A stretch of 64,000 nt of DNA from Bog-473 sp963828825 (GCA_963828825.1 CAWHGF010000004.1:1087045-1151044); one strand, 5' to 3'. Shown: positions 47,917-56,626, counted from the first letter of the stretch. Made by a program: numbers and translations. The notes: generated by a model from the letters alone, not told the origin.

Positions 47917-48010
47917 TGGCGCCCCCGGAAGGATTCGAACCTTCGCACACGGTTTAGGAAACCCCAATCTGGAGTTTTAGCGTTCGCCACCGTTGGGCGA
48001 TCTAAGCCAG
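47917..48010 (-). other. tRNA-like 3' end (T arm, variable arm and CCA), possible attachment site
   Basis: Read on the minus strand this stretch ends in GAAGGTTCGAATCCTTC (a perfect 5-bp T stem with TTCGAAT loop) followed by CGGGGGCGCCA, as in tRNA 3' ends with encoded CCA. Before it, GGTTTCCTAAACC can form a long variable arm and CGCCCAACGGTGGCG a D-arm-like hairpin. But no anticodon stem forms, and no 5' acceptor strand pairing with CGGGGGC was found. So it is a degenerate or hybrid tRNA, or an att site left by integration into a tRNA gene. Its first 15 bp recur at 46242. Confidence 0.5.
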
Positions 48011-48142
48011 GACGTGCCTCCGTTGTCTCACCGTTACTCGGCTCTCGCGACGATTCTCGGGGGTTTGTAGCCACGGTGTAGCCACGCAAACCGGGCGCCA
48101 TGGATCGACCGTAGAACTGTCAGCTAGCAGTACAGTTGCCGC

Positions 48143-48670
48143 GTGCGGCTCCCATCGAGGATGGCTGTCGTTGTTCCCAGCGCCGCCCTATCGCTTGGTC
48201 TAGCGGCGTGCAGCCAGAGCGGGACGACCCCACCTTCCGCCAAAGCGTCGGCGTCCTTGCGGTCTGCCCACGTTCAGAAAACAACGACGACACTTCCGGT
48301 GCCAACCACGACGACGGTTCCGTCAACGACTACGACATTCCCGTTTCAGCCGGTCCCGCCTCCCAACACCACGACGACCACTAACCCGCAGGTCGCGCTC
48401 CTGCAGTCCGAGATCGCTCAGCAGGCGACGGCCGTGACTGAGGACACTTCGAATCTCCAAACAGCCGAAAGCACGCTTGCGAGTGACACGGAGTGGTGCA
48501 ACGACCCGCTCGATGGTGGCTTCACGGGCACTGTCAGAGACTTCCCCTGCTCGACTGCAATCGAGGACGACAACCAGGCCATCATGCAAGCGACCCAGAC
48601 ACTCTCCTACGCCGAGGCGACCCTCGATACTCTTCAGCAGGAGCTGACAGCCCTCCCAACTGGCCCGTGA
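48143..48670 (+). CDS. Secreted lipoprotein with Thr-rich linker, unknown function
   Basis: 175 residues from a GTG start. A signal peptide with lipobox LGLAACSQSG indicates lipid attachment at Cys. It is followed by a Thr/Pro-rich stretch (TTTTLPVPTTTTVPSTTTTF) and a helical domain with LLQSEIAQQATAVTEDTSNL and two cysteines (WCNDPL, FPCSTA) that could pair. Function unknown. It stands alone, with about 200 bp of unassigned sequence after it. Could be cargo of the mobile region. Confidence 0.65.
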   Translation: MRLPSRMAVVVPSAALSLGLAACSQSGTTPPSAKASASLRSAHVQKTTTTLPVPTTTTVPSTTTTFPFQPVPPPNTTTTTNPQVALLQSEIAQQATAVTEDTSNLQTAESTLASDTEWCNDPLDGGFTGTVRDFPCSTAIEDDNQAIMQATQTLSYAEATLDTLQQELTALPTGP

Positions 48671-48880
48671 GGTCAAGTATGAGGCTCACGCGCTCCATCC
48701 CCATGAGATTGGGACACGGGTGGGACGTAGCAGATGTTCTTGGTGCTGCACCTTGACGTCGTCGTGCAACCAATCATTAGTGCCGCAATGAGGCCGACCT
48801 GTCCTCATTCACGACAACATGATCGGGCACCCGGCAACTCGGCCTGACCTGCGAAAACGATCTTCGCTACTATCGAGCCG

Positions 48881-49141
48881 ATGGCACTGAGTGCGTCTGA
48901 CAAGGAGAAGATGAAGCGGAACATCCTCCACGCCGTCCAGGTGCAGGATGGCGTCGTCCCCGCCGATTCCCCCGACGCCTTCATTGTTCCGCGGCCCGTC
49001 GATTCCCAAGGCAAGCCATTGTGGTTCGGCCCGGCGTATCAAGCGACGCCTGAGACGCTCGCCGAGTTCACAAAGCCCGAGGGTTCGGAGCCGGACGCCG
49101 AGACCAACTCGATCTCTTCGGCGACTGAGAAGGAGCCATGA
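48881..49141 (+). CDS. Small acidic protein of unknown function (86 aa)
   Basis: ATG 48881. MALSASDKEKMKRNILHAVQ, then DGVVPADSPDAFIVPRPVDS and LWFGPAYQATPETLAEF. No signal or membrane segment. The stop overlaps the start of the next gene (ATGA), supporting a two-gene unit. No family recognised. Confidence 0.55.
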   Translation: MALSASDKEKMKRNILHAVQVQDGVVPADSPDAFIVPRPVDSQGKPLWFGPAYQATPETLAEFTKPEGSEPDAETNSISSATEKEP

Positions 49142-49566
49142 ACCGCCTGGAAGGGCTCGATGTCGAGACGCCTGTGGAGGAGCCATCTCCAGGTTTCTGG
49201 GCCTCGCTGGATCGGTCCCTCTCGGAACTGGCTGCCTCACTGAACCTGGACATCGGCGGATACATCGAAGGCCCACAAGCCGCTGAGAGCTGGGAAGATT
49301 GCGAGATCGTTGTTCCACGAGGTCATTGGTATCTGCTGCGGACCGGACAGTTCATGCTTTTTGTGGGATGGGATGGGTCATATCGGATCGAGCGAGGAGT
49401 CAGAACTGGAGGCCTCCCGGCGCTCAGTACTCTCACTCTCTCCCCCACCGCAAGGCAGAGCTTTGCTTCATGGGACGAGGCTCGCGCTGCAGTGCATTCG
49501 CGTCCTGACAACCCGCGGCCGCAATTTTCGTCGGTGTCACTATTGCCGTCAGAGATTCGCTCCTGA
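49138..49566 (+). CDS. Protein of unknown function (142 aa)
   Basis: ATGA overlap with the previous gene. Acidic, MNRLEGLDVETPVEEPSPGF, then GHWYLLRTGQFMLFVGWDGS and SFASWDEARAAVHSRPDN. After about residue 120 the coding signal seems to move to another frame, where a zinc-ribbon-like piece lies; one missing or extra base near 49500 may have split one protein. No family recognised. Confidence 0.5.
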   Translation: MNRLEGLDVETPVEEPSPGFWASLDRSLSELAASLNLDIGGYIEGPQAAESWEDCEIVVPRGHWYLLRTGQFMLFVGWDGSYRIERGVRTGGLPALSTLTLSPTARQSFASWDEARAAVHSRPDNPRPQFSSVSLLPSEIRS

Positions 49567-49732
49567 GGACTACACCCGCAGGGATGTCGGTCCATTGGAC
49601 GCATACTCGTCCTGGAAGGAGCGCGGCGCAGACCCCGATGAGTTTCCACCGGACGCTCCGCTAGCTCCGGGGCCTCGTAAGACCGTCTGCTGGATGTGCC
49701 TCAGCGCGCGTCAGCCCCAGGTGGTCTACTGA
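49505..49732 (+). CDS. Zinc-ribbon-like C-terminal piece, start not defined
   Basis: In a different frame from the gene at 49138: RNFRRCHYCRQRFAPEDYTR, later PRKTVCWMCLSARQPQVVY. Two CxxC pairs 50 residues apart suggest a zinc-binding treble-clef or ribbon domain. No ATG/GTG start with ribosome site was found just before it, so it is either the frameshifted end of the upstream protein or a separate gene. Confidence 0.4.
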   Translation: MTTRGRNFRRCHYCRQRFAPEDYTRRDVGPLDAYSSWKERGADPDEFPPDAPLAPGPRKTVCWMCLSARQPQVVY

Positions 49733-49851
49733 TCCTCAGTCAAAGGACCGAGATCGGGTATCCCAGCCCGGCACTTACATGGGTGATCCGCCACCTGGAC
49801 TGAGCGTCCGGGGAGCCTTCTTCGGACGAAAGTCCGACAAGGAGGTGTGCG

Positions 49852-50888
49852 GTGGTGTGGTGTCCGTCGTTTCAGAGTCGTCTTCGCGCAGATGGTGTGC
49901 GCGAGTACCGGGTCGGCCACGAGCTGGTCGACGAGTTCTTGGAGTTCGCTTCGGGCGTGCCCGGCCGAGCACGGTGCGGGCCTATGCCCATGACCTGAGC
50001 GTGTTCTTCGGGGTCATCGGCAAGGAGCCCGCCGACGTGACCCCAAAGGACGTGCTCCGCTTCGTGACCGCCCAACGGCGTCCGAGGAAAGGTGCCGAGA
50101 ACGTCGTGCGGATCTCCGACGGCGAGGCGGGACTTTCGACCTCGACCATCAAGCGGCGCCTGGCCGCGGTGTCCAGCTTCTATGGCTATCTCATCATCAG
50201 AGGTGACGCCGGAGTGGTCACCAATCCGGTTCCACGGGGCCTGCCCACGCGGCGCAACCGTCACCGAGGAGAGGTTGGTGCACCGCTCGTGCGCGGGGTG
50301 CGGCGTCTGCCGCGCATCTTGAACCCCGACGAGGTCGAGGCGCTCATGGCAGCGTTGCGCACCGATCGGGACCGGGCCATGGCACAAGCCATGCTGCTCG
50401 GAGGCCTGCGGCGAGGCGAGGTGCTGGGACTCCGACTCGAAGACCTGCGTCTGGGCGAGTGGCGGGTGTTCATCGCCGAAGGCAAGGGCGGCCACCAGCG
50501 ACTCGTGCCGATCTCGACGACCTTCTTCGCCACGGTGGCGGACTACATGAACAAAGAGCGACCACCTGAATCGCCGACCGATCAGCTCTTCGTCTCGCTC
50601 AAGGGACCCAGGCGAGGACAGCCGCTTTCAGCCGAGGGGATCATCGAGATCTTCAGCGCTGCACGGGAGCGGGCAGGACTCGCCCATGGCACCTGCCACG
50701 AACTGCGCCACACCTGCTTCACGAGATTCCGCGAAGCGGGCATGGCGATCGAGGCCGTCCAGGCCCAGGCCGGTCACCGCTCCATCGCGTCGACGAGGAT
50801 CTACCTCCACCTCAGTATCGACTGGCTGGCCGAGGAGTACCGCAAGGCCATGGAGTCCCTCCACGCACCGGTGGAGGTGGCCCGATGA
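49852..50888 (+). pseudogene. Tyrosine recombinase/integrase 1, frameshifted near the N-terminus
   Basis: The GTG at 49852 sits 6 bases after AAGGAGG, a strong ribosome site. The N-terminal part LRADGVREYRVGHELVDEFL runs in that frame up to the GGG at 49953-49955; adding one G gives FLEFASGRARPSTVRAYAHD and joins the rest. The catalytic domain is complete: GGLRRGEVLGLRLEDL (Arg), IAEGKGGHQRLVPIS (Lys), CHELRHTCFTRFREAG (His-x-x-Arg), AGHRSIASTRIYLHLS (His and Tyr). A core-binding domain lies before it. About 345 residues. The next recombinase overlaps it by ATGA. It should cut and join DNA at specific sites for integration or inversion. Confidence 0.85.
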
Positions 50889-52165
50889 GTGCCCTCCCGA
50901 AGGCAGCACAAACGCCGTCGCCGTGGTGGAGTCAGATCGAGTTCCCCTGGGACGAGACGGCACGCAGGGCACCGGTGATGGTGGCCACGATGGCCTCCTA
51001 CCTGGATCAACTGGGCGTCTCGGCTCGTCCCGGCACGGTCAGTGCCGTCGAGGGGGCGCTGCGTCACCTCGCCGGTCAGGTCACCGAGGCCGACCCCGGG
51101 TGCACGTGCATCGCCGCCGTCGAGCGCCGCCACATCGAAGCGCACAAGCTCTGGCTCGCCGCTCGACCCGGCAGGGACGGGAAGAAGCCACTCGCTGCCG
51201 TCACCATCCGGCACCGCCTCGGGTTGTTGCGCACCTTCTTCGAGCGGCTGCGCGACTGGGACTACGACGACGCACCGACCAAGGCGTTGATCTTCCCCGG
51301 CGACTTCCCCCAAGCCGACGAGCCGTTGCCGAAGTTCCTCGACGATCCGACGATGAAGAAGTTCACCGCCGCCCTCGCAAGCGACCCCGATCCCCGTCGA
51401 CGGGTCATGGTCGAGATCCTGGCCCAGACCGGCATCCGAGTGGGCGAGCTCTCCGGACTCGACGACAAGGCCGTGACCTTGCTCGGTGACACCTTCTCGT
51501 TGCGGATCCCCGTCGGCAAGCTGCACAACGACCGCTATGTGCCGATCGGGCCCGAACTGGTGAAGCTCATCACCGACTACCAGAAGTTCCGGGGACCGAG
51601 CCGCTCGGGACGCTTGGTCGAGCGCGACGACGGCAATCCCTTCGACAAGCGCACCATCCATCGTTACGTCGATCGGGTGGCCAAGCGCGCCGGCATCGGC
51701 CACGTTCATCCCCATCAGCTCCGCCACACGCTCGCCACACAGATGATCAACAGGGGCATGAGCCTCGAGGCCATCGCCGTCCTGCTCGGTCACCGCTCCA
51801 TGCGCATGACACTGACCTATGCCCGCATCTCAGACAGGACCGTGGCCGAGGAGTACTTCCGGGTGACCCAGGCCGTCGAGGCCAGCTACGAGAGTGGAGA
51901 GCCGTTACCGGCCAGCGTCGAGGGCGCCAACATGCGTCGGATCGCCGCCGAGCACCGGCGACTGTTGGGGAATGGTCACTGCACTCGACCGGCCGGGCTC
52001 GACTGCACCTTCGAGTCGGTCTGTGAGCGCTGTGGCTTCTTCGAAACCGGTCCCCAGTTCCTCACCATCTTGCGCCGCCAGCGAGACGACGCCGTCGGCC
52101 ACGGTCAAGAGGATCGGGCAGAGCTCCTCAAGGGCTTCATCGAGAACATCGACGGCGGGACGTGA
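50885..52165 (+). CDS. Tyrosine recombinase/integrase 2 with C-terminal Cys-rich tail
   Basis: 426 residues; ATG 50885 overlaps the preceding stop. Core-binding domain, then catalytic residues LAQTGIRVGELSGLDDKA (Arg), PVGKLHNDRYVPIG (Lys), HPHQLRHTLATQMINRG (His-x-x-Arg), LLGHRSMRMTLTYARIS (His, Tyr). The tail carries CTRPAGLDCTFESVCERCGF, a probable zinc site seen in one type of paired actinobacterial recombinase. Two overlapping recombinases suggest a pair acting together, as in multi-recombinase (RIT-like) elements, which carry three. The last 165 residues are duplicated in reverse at 56125. Confidence 0.9.
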   Translation: MSALPKAAQTPSPWWSQIEFPWDETARRAPVMVATMASYLDQLGVSARPGTVSAVEGALRHLAGQVTEADPGCTCIAAVERRHIEAHKLWLAARPGRDGKKPLAAVTIRHRLGLLRTFFERLRDWDYDDAPTKALIFPGDFPQADEPLPKFLDDPTMKKFTAALASDPDPRRRVMVEILAQTGIRVGELSGLDDKAVTLLGDTFSLRIPVGKLHNDRYVPIGPELVKLITDYQKFRGPSRSGRLVERDDGNPFDKRTIHRYVDRVAKRAGIGHVHPHQLRHTLATQMINRGMSLEAIAVLLGHRSMRMTLTYARISDRTVAEEYFRVTQAVEASYESGEPLPASVEGANMRRIAAEHRRLLGNGHCTRPAGLDCTFESVCERCGFFETGPQFLTILRRQRDDAVGHGQEDRAELLKGFIENIDGGT

Positions 52166-52236
52166 ATGTGGTTCCATGTCCTTCAGCCCAGGTCCCGTGG
52201 ATCACCCATGTAATCGCACGAGTGGGGCAGGGGTTC
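51670..52236. repeat. Left copy of ~567-bp inverted duplication (partner 56060-56626)
   Basis: Covers the 3' part of recombinase 2 plus about 70 bp after its stop. The partner copy is its reverse complement with only a few base differences seen (for example CGAGTCGGTC versus CGAGTCCGTC). The pair flanks 3.8 kb that holds the pentapeptide protein, recombinase 3 and a hypothetical gene. Confidence 0.85.
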
Positions 52237-52429
52237 GAACTGCCAGGTTGCGGATTGGAACCAAAGCCTCTACCGGATCGACGGGACGAAGCGTATGCTG
52301 TGTTAACGAACAAACTGGGGGTTGCCTGAGCGTTCGAATGGAGCCTGTTGCGACACGAGGCCCTCTCGCGACGCCCTCGGAGGCTTAGTCTGCTGCCCTT
52401 ACCTGCGAAATGATTCGGAGGTTGGTGCC

Positions 52430-53932
52430 ATGGTTGGACGTCTTCTGGCCGTCACCGGCACGGTTCTGGTGATCGCCGTCGCACTCGTCACTCCCGTGCT
52501 GGCCACGTCGGCACCGTCGCCGGCATCAGCCGACACAGTCGTCGACGGCTGCACCGTCGTGTCGAACCCCACTCCGACGAACTACACCAACTGTCCCAAT
52601 GCCGACTTGGCGGGTGCCGACCTCTCCTCTGTCAACCTCTCCTACGCCGACTTGAGTGGAGCGTCGTTCGCACTTTGCCAAAGCACCTGCTCCTCTTCAA
52701 ATGCCAATCTCTCCTCTGCCAACCTCTCCTACGCCAATCTGGCTGGAGCGCAGTTCGTGGACTGCATTCACCCCGGCTACTGCGCAAGCGCCAGCGTGCA
52801 GGGCGCGAATCTGACCGAGGCCAATCTCAGCAGCACGAACCTGGCCGAGTGCGTCTTCTTTCAGGCCTTTGTGTGTATAGCGGCAGACTTTACCGACGCC
52901 GTTATGCCGGGAGCGAATCTCTCGTTTGCGAACGTCCAAAACGGGATCATGACCAGTGCAGATCTCGCTGGCTCCAATCTGACCGGTACCAATTTCGGTG
53001 GTGCAAGTCTTGCTCTTGCCGATCTGAGCGGCACGAACCTCACAGACGCCGACCTCACCTCCACACTGTCACCTATTGGCCAAATAACGTACGTAAGTTT
53101 GAACGGCGCCAATGTGACGGGCACCCTTCTCGTTCCCTCGAACCAGAGCGTGACGGCGACGAGCCAGGCCGGCGCGGTGGCGACCTGGTCGACGCCCCCG
53201 GCGATCCCCGGTGCGACGCCGGGGACCTGCACCCCGGCGTCGGGATCCACCTTCCCGCTCTTCTCGACCACCGTGACCTGCCAGGTCCTTGACCATGCGA
53301 ACGAAGTCGCCACGGGGACCTTCCAGGTGGACGTGCTCCCGACAACACAATACTTCACCCGTGTCCTCGTCCCCGCCAACGGTACGGTCTTGAGCGGTGC
53401 TCCCTATCTCGACGCCGGCGCGTCCGACGGCCCAGGCGTCACCAAGGTGGTCTTCGAGGTCACGGGGGGCTCCCTCATCAACAAGGTCATTGCCACAGCC
53501 ACCCTCACCTACTACGGCTGGCTGGCCCAGTGGAATACGACGGCGGTGCCCAATGGGATCTATAGCCTCCAGAGCGTGGCGACCGATGCCGACAACAACA
53601 CTGATACCAGCACTCCGATCACCGTCACGGTGAACAATCAACCACCGGTGACCGCGGTGCTCATCCCATCGAACGGTGCAACACTGTCCGGAACCGCCGC
53701 CACCTTGGATGCTTCTGCCTCCAATGCCACCAGTGTCGAGTTCTGGCTCTTCGGTGGCTCCTATGGTTACTCCGGTCACCTAGTCGGCACGGCCGCTCCC
53801 ACCTACTACGGATGGATCTACAGCTGGGACACCACGACGGTTCCCAACGGCTCCTACGCGTTGTTGTCCGAAGCCTTCGGTCCGGGTGGGAGCGCCTTCA
53901 GTCCCCATCTCAGCATGACGGTCAAGAACTGA
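52430..53932 (+). CDS. Secreted pentapeptide-repeat protein with Ig-like C-terminal domains
   Basis: 500 residues; ATG 52430 has GGAGG 8-9 bases upstream and is followed by a signal peptide (GRLLAVTGTVLVIAVALVTP). Residues about 60-200 hold pentapeptide repeats A(N/D)LS(S/Y/G)x, such as ANLSSANLSYANLAGAQF, with interrupting Cys-containing loops, forming a right-handed beta-helix. Next is a HYR-like domain (CTPASGSTFPLFSTTVTC), then two Ig-like domains: one with YYGWLAQWNTTAVPNGIYS, the last with YYGWIYSWDTTTVPNGSYAL. Probably a cell-surface adhesin or structural protein. Its 3' end plus downstream DNA is repeated at 57482. Confidence 0.82.
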   Translation: MVGRLLAVTGTVLVIAVALVTPVLATSAPSPASADTVVDGCTVVSNPTPTNYTNCPNADLAGADLSSVNLSYADLSGASFALCQSTCSSSNANLSSANLSYANLAGAQFVDCIHPGYCASASVQGANLTEANLSSTNLAECVFFQAFVCIAADFTDAVMPGANLSFANVQNGIMTSADLAGSNLTGTNFGGASLALADLSGTNLTDADLTSTLSPIGQITYVSLNGANVTGTLLVPSNQSVTATSQAGAVATWSTPPAIPGATPGTCTPASGSTFPLFSTTVTCQVLDHANEVATGTFQVDVLPTTQYFTRVLVPANGTVLSGAPYLDAGASDGPGVTKVVFEVTGGSLINKVIATATLTYYGWLAQWNTTAVPNGIYSLQSVATDADNNTDTSTPITVTVNNQPPVTAVLIPSNGATLSGTAATLDASASNATSVEFWLFGGSYGYSGHLVGTAAPTYYGWIYSWDTTTVPNGSYALLSEAFGPGGSAFSPHLSMTVKN

Positions 53933-54003
53933 TCGGCAAATCGATCTCGACCCAGCAACGGACTTCGCTTGACAAGAGCAGGCACTGCCCCCGTTTGCCG
54001 GAT
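53657..54003. repeat. Direct repeat covering the last Ig-like domain and 70 bp past the stop (partner 57482-57828)
   Basis: High identity to the second copy, 3825 bp away, continues through the stop codon into non-coding DNA as far as CAGGCACTGC and slightly beyond. The spread past the stop means copying acted on DNA, not only on the protein domain. Confidence 0.8.
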
Positions 54004-54283
54004 AGGTGCCGTAGACTGATATTCAGGGGATCTCTGGAAGGCGCCCAGAATCGCCGGAAGGTTGGCGGAGTAAGGAGAGGTGGATTCGCCGTGTTCGTGC
54101 CTCTCCGGATGGCGCGATCCCAAGCACCACGTTGCGACGCGTGCGCTGTTGAGTCTCCGCAACAAAGCGAGAAGGCCCAAGTCTGTCTCGGGATACAGGT
54201 CGACGACCTCATCCGGCTGAAAGGCGAGGTCCCATTCGAGAGGGCCAATACAGCAGCTTCCTTTCTCAAACAAGGAGGAAGCG

Positions 54284-55180
54284 ATGACAACCCCCAGTAC
54301 AACGACGACGCTGGTGGCATTGACCGAGGGAAACTCCTTCGATCAGGCCGAGATGGCGGCGGGGGCCTATCTCGCCCGCTATAGCGGTCGGACACTCGAG
54401 ACCTACCGCTACGACGTGCGGGCATTCTTCCAATGGTGCGCCGACGTCGGGCTCGAGGTCCTCGAAGCCAAGCGGGCCCACATCGAGCTGTGGCGGGTGT
54501 CGATGGAGCAGCGGGGACTGGCGGCGTCGACCATCGACCGGCGCCTCTCGACCATCTGTGGCTTCTACCGCTTCGCCCATATCGACGGCCGGATCAGCGC
54601 TAACCCGGCCCAACATGTCCGTCGGCCCAAGGTCTACCCCAATGAGGGTCGCGGCCTGGACCGGGCCGAGCTCGGCACGTTCCTCTTCACCGCCGAGCGC
54701 TATGACCACGACCATGCCGCTTTGGCGGTTCTGCTGGGTCTCAACGGCTTGCGGGTGAGCGAGGCCTGCGCCACCGACATCGAGAATCTTGGTATTGACC
54801 ACGGACACCGGACGCTGCGCATCATCGGCAAGGGAAGCAAGCCGGCCGTGATCCCCCTCGTTCCCCGGGTGGCCCGGACCATCGACCTCGCCATCGGCGA
54901 GCGCAACGAGGGCCCGATCCTGCGCCGCCACGACCGTGCGCGTCTCGATCGGCGCACGGCACACCGCTGGGTCCGCTCCATCGGGAAAGGGGCAGGGCTC
55001 GGGTGCGTCCACCCCCACATGCTTCGGGCCGCCTTCATCATGGCCGCCCTCGACGCCGGCGTACCGCTGCGCGATGTGCAACTGGCCGCCCGCCACGCCG
55101 ATCCGGGAGACGACGACCGGCGGGAGAACTTCGACCGTCATGCCGCCTACGTCGTGGTCGCCTTCGTGGCGGGGGGATAG
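54284..55180 (+). CDS. Tyrosine recombinase 3, apparently lacking the catalytic tyrosine
   Basis: 298 residues; AAGGAGG lies a few bases before ATG 54284. Core-binding domain TLETYRYDVRAFFQWCADVG, then LLGLNGLRVSEACATDIENL (Arg), IIGKGSKPAVIPLVPRV (Lys), HPHMLRAAFIMAALDAGVPL (His-x-x-Arg), AARHADPGDDDRRENFDRHA (second His). In related recombinases the text after ARHADP is RTTTIYDRRR..., which holds the nucleophilic Tyr; here that stretch is replaced by GDDD and about five residues are missing. The only later Tyr is in HAAYVVVAF. So it is probably inactive, unless sequence error. No partner gene overlaps it. Confidence 0.85.
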   Translation: MTTPSTTTTLVALTEGNSFDQAEMAAGAYLARYSGRTLETYRYDVRAFFQWCADVGLEVLEAKRAHIELWRVSMEQRGLAASTIDRRLSTICGFYRFAHIDGRISANPAQHVRRPKVYPNEGRGLDRAELGTFLFTAERYDHDHAALAVLLGLNGLRVSEACATDIENLGIDHGHRTLRIIGKGSKPAVIPLVPRVARTIDLAIGERNEGPILRRHDRARLDRRTAHRWVRSIGKGAGLGCVHPHMLRAAFIMAALDAGVPLRDVQLAARHADPGDDDRRENFDRHAAYVVVAFVAGG

Positions 55181-55194
55181 GTTCGAAAACCTAA

Positions 55195-55698
55195 TCAGGA
55201 TTCTGAAGACTCCAACTCGAGCCCTCGTCGGATGGCCAGAGCCTTGGCTACGTCCTCCACGGATCGTGCCGTGCGCTCGGCTGCGATGCGCATGTAGATG
55301 ACCGGCGCGTAGAACGCGTAGACCCAAAGATCGTCGTCGTGCCACCAACTCACCTCGCCAAACACGTCGGGGTAAACGCCGGCCCGGATCATGGCGGCTG
55401 CAGACAGGGCATAGTGGCTCCTGTGGTGGTCCGCCTTACCGCGGAAAACCCTTTCGGGTAGATAGCGTTCCCGGATCCCCTCGTATTCGATGGGCCGATC
55501 GGGCGTGGCACCTGATTCCTCAATCGCCTCGGCGGCCAGCTCGAGGAGATCATTGGCAGGGAATATGTGATTTTTCCGATGCAGGTCAACGAGCTGGGTC
55601 CTTACCTCAAGGAAATCCCCGCCAGAAATGACACCCGCGAGACCGAATCGAATCGCCAATATTCGATCTTCCGGGGTCGGGTGTTTCCGTCCAGGCAT
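55195..55698 (-). CDS. Protein of unknown function (about 167 aa)
   Basis: I use ATG 55698 (MPGRKHPTPEDRIL); a longer frame to 55728 adds ten residues. No signal or membrane segment. Acidic/aromatic: LVDLHRKNHIFPANDLLELA, RVFRGKADHHRSHYALSAAA, YPDVFGEVSWWHDDDLWVYA. It looks real by composition but no family is recognised. It converges with recombinase 3, whose stop is 15 bp away, and may be cargo of the mobile segment. Confidence 0.55.
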   Translation of the reverse strand: MPGRKHPTPEDRILAIRFGLAGVISGGDFLEVRTQLVDLHRKNHIFPANDLLELAAEAIEESGATPDRPIEYEGIRERYLPERVFRGKADHHRSHYALSAAAMIRAGVYPDVFGEVSWWHDDDLWVYAFYAPVIYMRIAAERTARSVEDVAKALAIRRGLELESSES

Positions 55699-55728
55699 CT
55701 CGCTACGGTAGATCCAGAAGGCCACCAA

Positions 55729-56059
55729 TGTCGGAGTGGCGGCCTGCCCACGTCCCGGCGTTAGGGGTCAGCTCGTGATTCGCCTCTTTCCGCTGTGCGA
55801 GATGAAAGGATCAGGGCCGGAGAGGACGTCGTACCGGCGAGTACAGGCACATTGCATGACGATGGAGTGAGTTAGTGGCAGGAGAGATTGAGAGTGCTGA
55901 AATGACACGCCAGCCACAAGGGTTTTGTGGAGGGGCCGGTGCCGTCGTGAGGCGCAGATAAATCTCAGACGGGAGGCACTTACCCGCCAGACGGTCAACT
56001 TCGATGGCTTTTTGATCCCGATGGCATCCCAGTCCATTGCTCAGGAAAGGTTACTGAGA
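55729..56059. other. Intergenic stretch without a supported gene
   Basis: About 330 bp between the hypothetical gene and the inverted repeat. The minus-strand frame 55768-56037 has no recognisable content. Nothing else seen. Confidence 0.35.
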
Positions 56060-56626
56060 CTGCCCCAGTTGTGCGATTACATGGTTGATCCACGGGACCT
56101 GGGCTGAAGGACATGGAACCACATTCACGTCCCGCCGTCGATGTTCTCGATGAAGCCCTTGAGGAGCTCTGCCCGATCCTCTTGACCGTGGCCGACGGCG
56201 TCGTCTCGCTGGCGGCGCAAGATGGTGAGGAACTGGGGACCGGTTTCGAAGAAGCCACAGCGCTCACAGACGGACTCGAAGGTGCAGTCGAGCCCGGCCG
56301 GTCGAGTGCAGTGACCATTCCCCAACAGTCGCCGGTGCTCGGCGGCGATCCGACGCATGTTGGCGCCCTCGACGCTGGCCGGTAACGGCTCTCCACTCTC
56401 GTAGCTGGCCTCGACGGCCTGGGTCACCCGGAAGTACTCCTCGGCCACGGTCCTGTCTGAGATGCGGGCATAGGTCAGTGTCATGCGCATGGAGCGGTGA
56501 CCGAGCAGGACGGCGATGGCCTCGAGGCTCATGCCCCTGTTAATCATCTGTGTGGCGAGCGTGTGGCGGAGCTGATGGGGATGAACGTGGCCGATGCCGG
56601 CGCGTTTGGCCACCCGATCGACGTCC
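56060..56626. repeat. Right copy of ~567-bp inverted duplication (partner 51670-52236)
   Basis: Reverse complement of the recombinase 2 end. The match starts near the TGGGGCAG equivalent at 56060 and stops at GATCGACG near 56624, after which the hydrolase fragment begins. Confidence 0.85.
56125..56613 (-). pseudogene. C-terminal fragment of recombinase 2 (inverted copy)
   Basis: 162 residues identical or nearly so to the end of the 50885 recombinase, from AKRAGIGHVHPHQLRHTLAT through LLGHRSMRMTLTYAR to FIENIDGGT. It keeps the HxxR, H and Tyr part of the active site but lacks the Arg and Lys half and the DNA-binding domain. Non-functional alone; marks the rearrangement. Confidence 0.9.

Noticed and set aside
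52225..52245. GGGGTTCGAACTGCC as a tRNA T arm
   Set aside because: No stem pairs around it and no acceptor or anticodon arms; it lies at the end of the inverted repeat.
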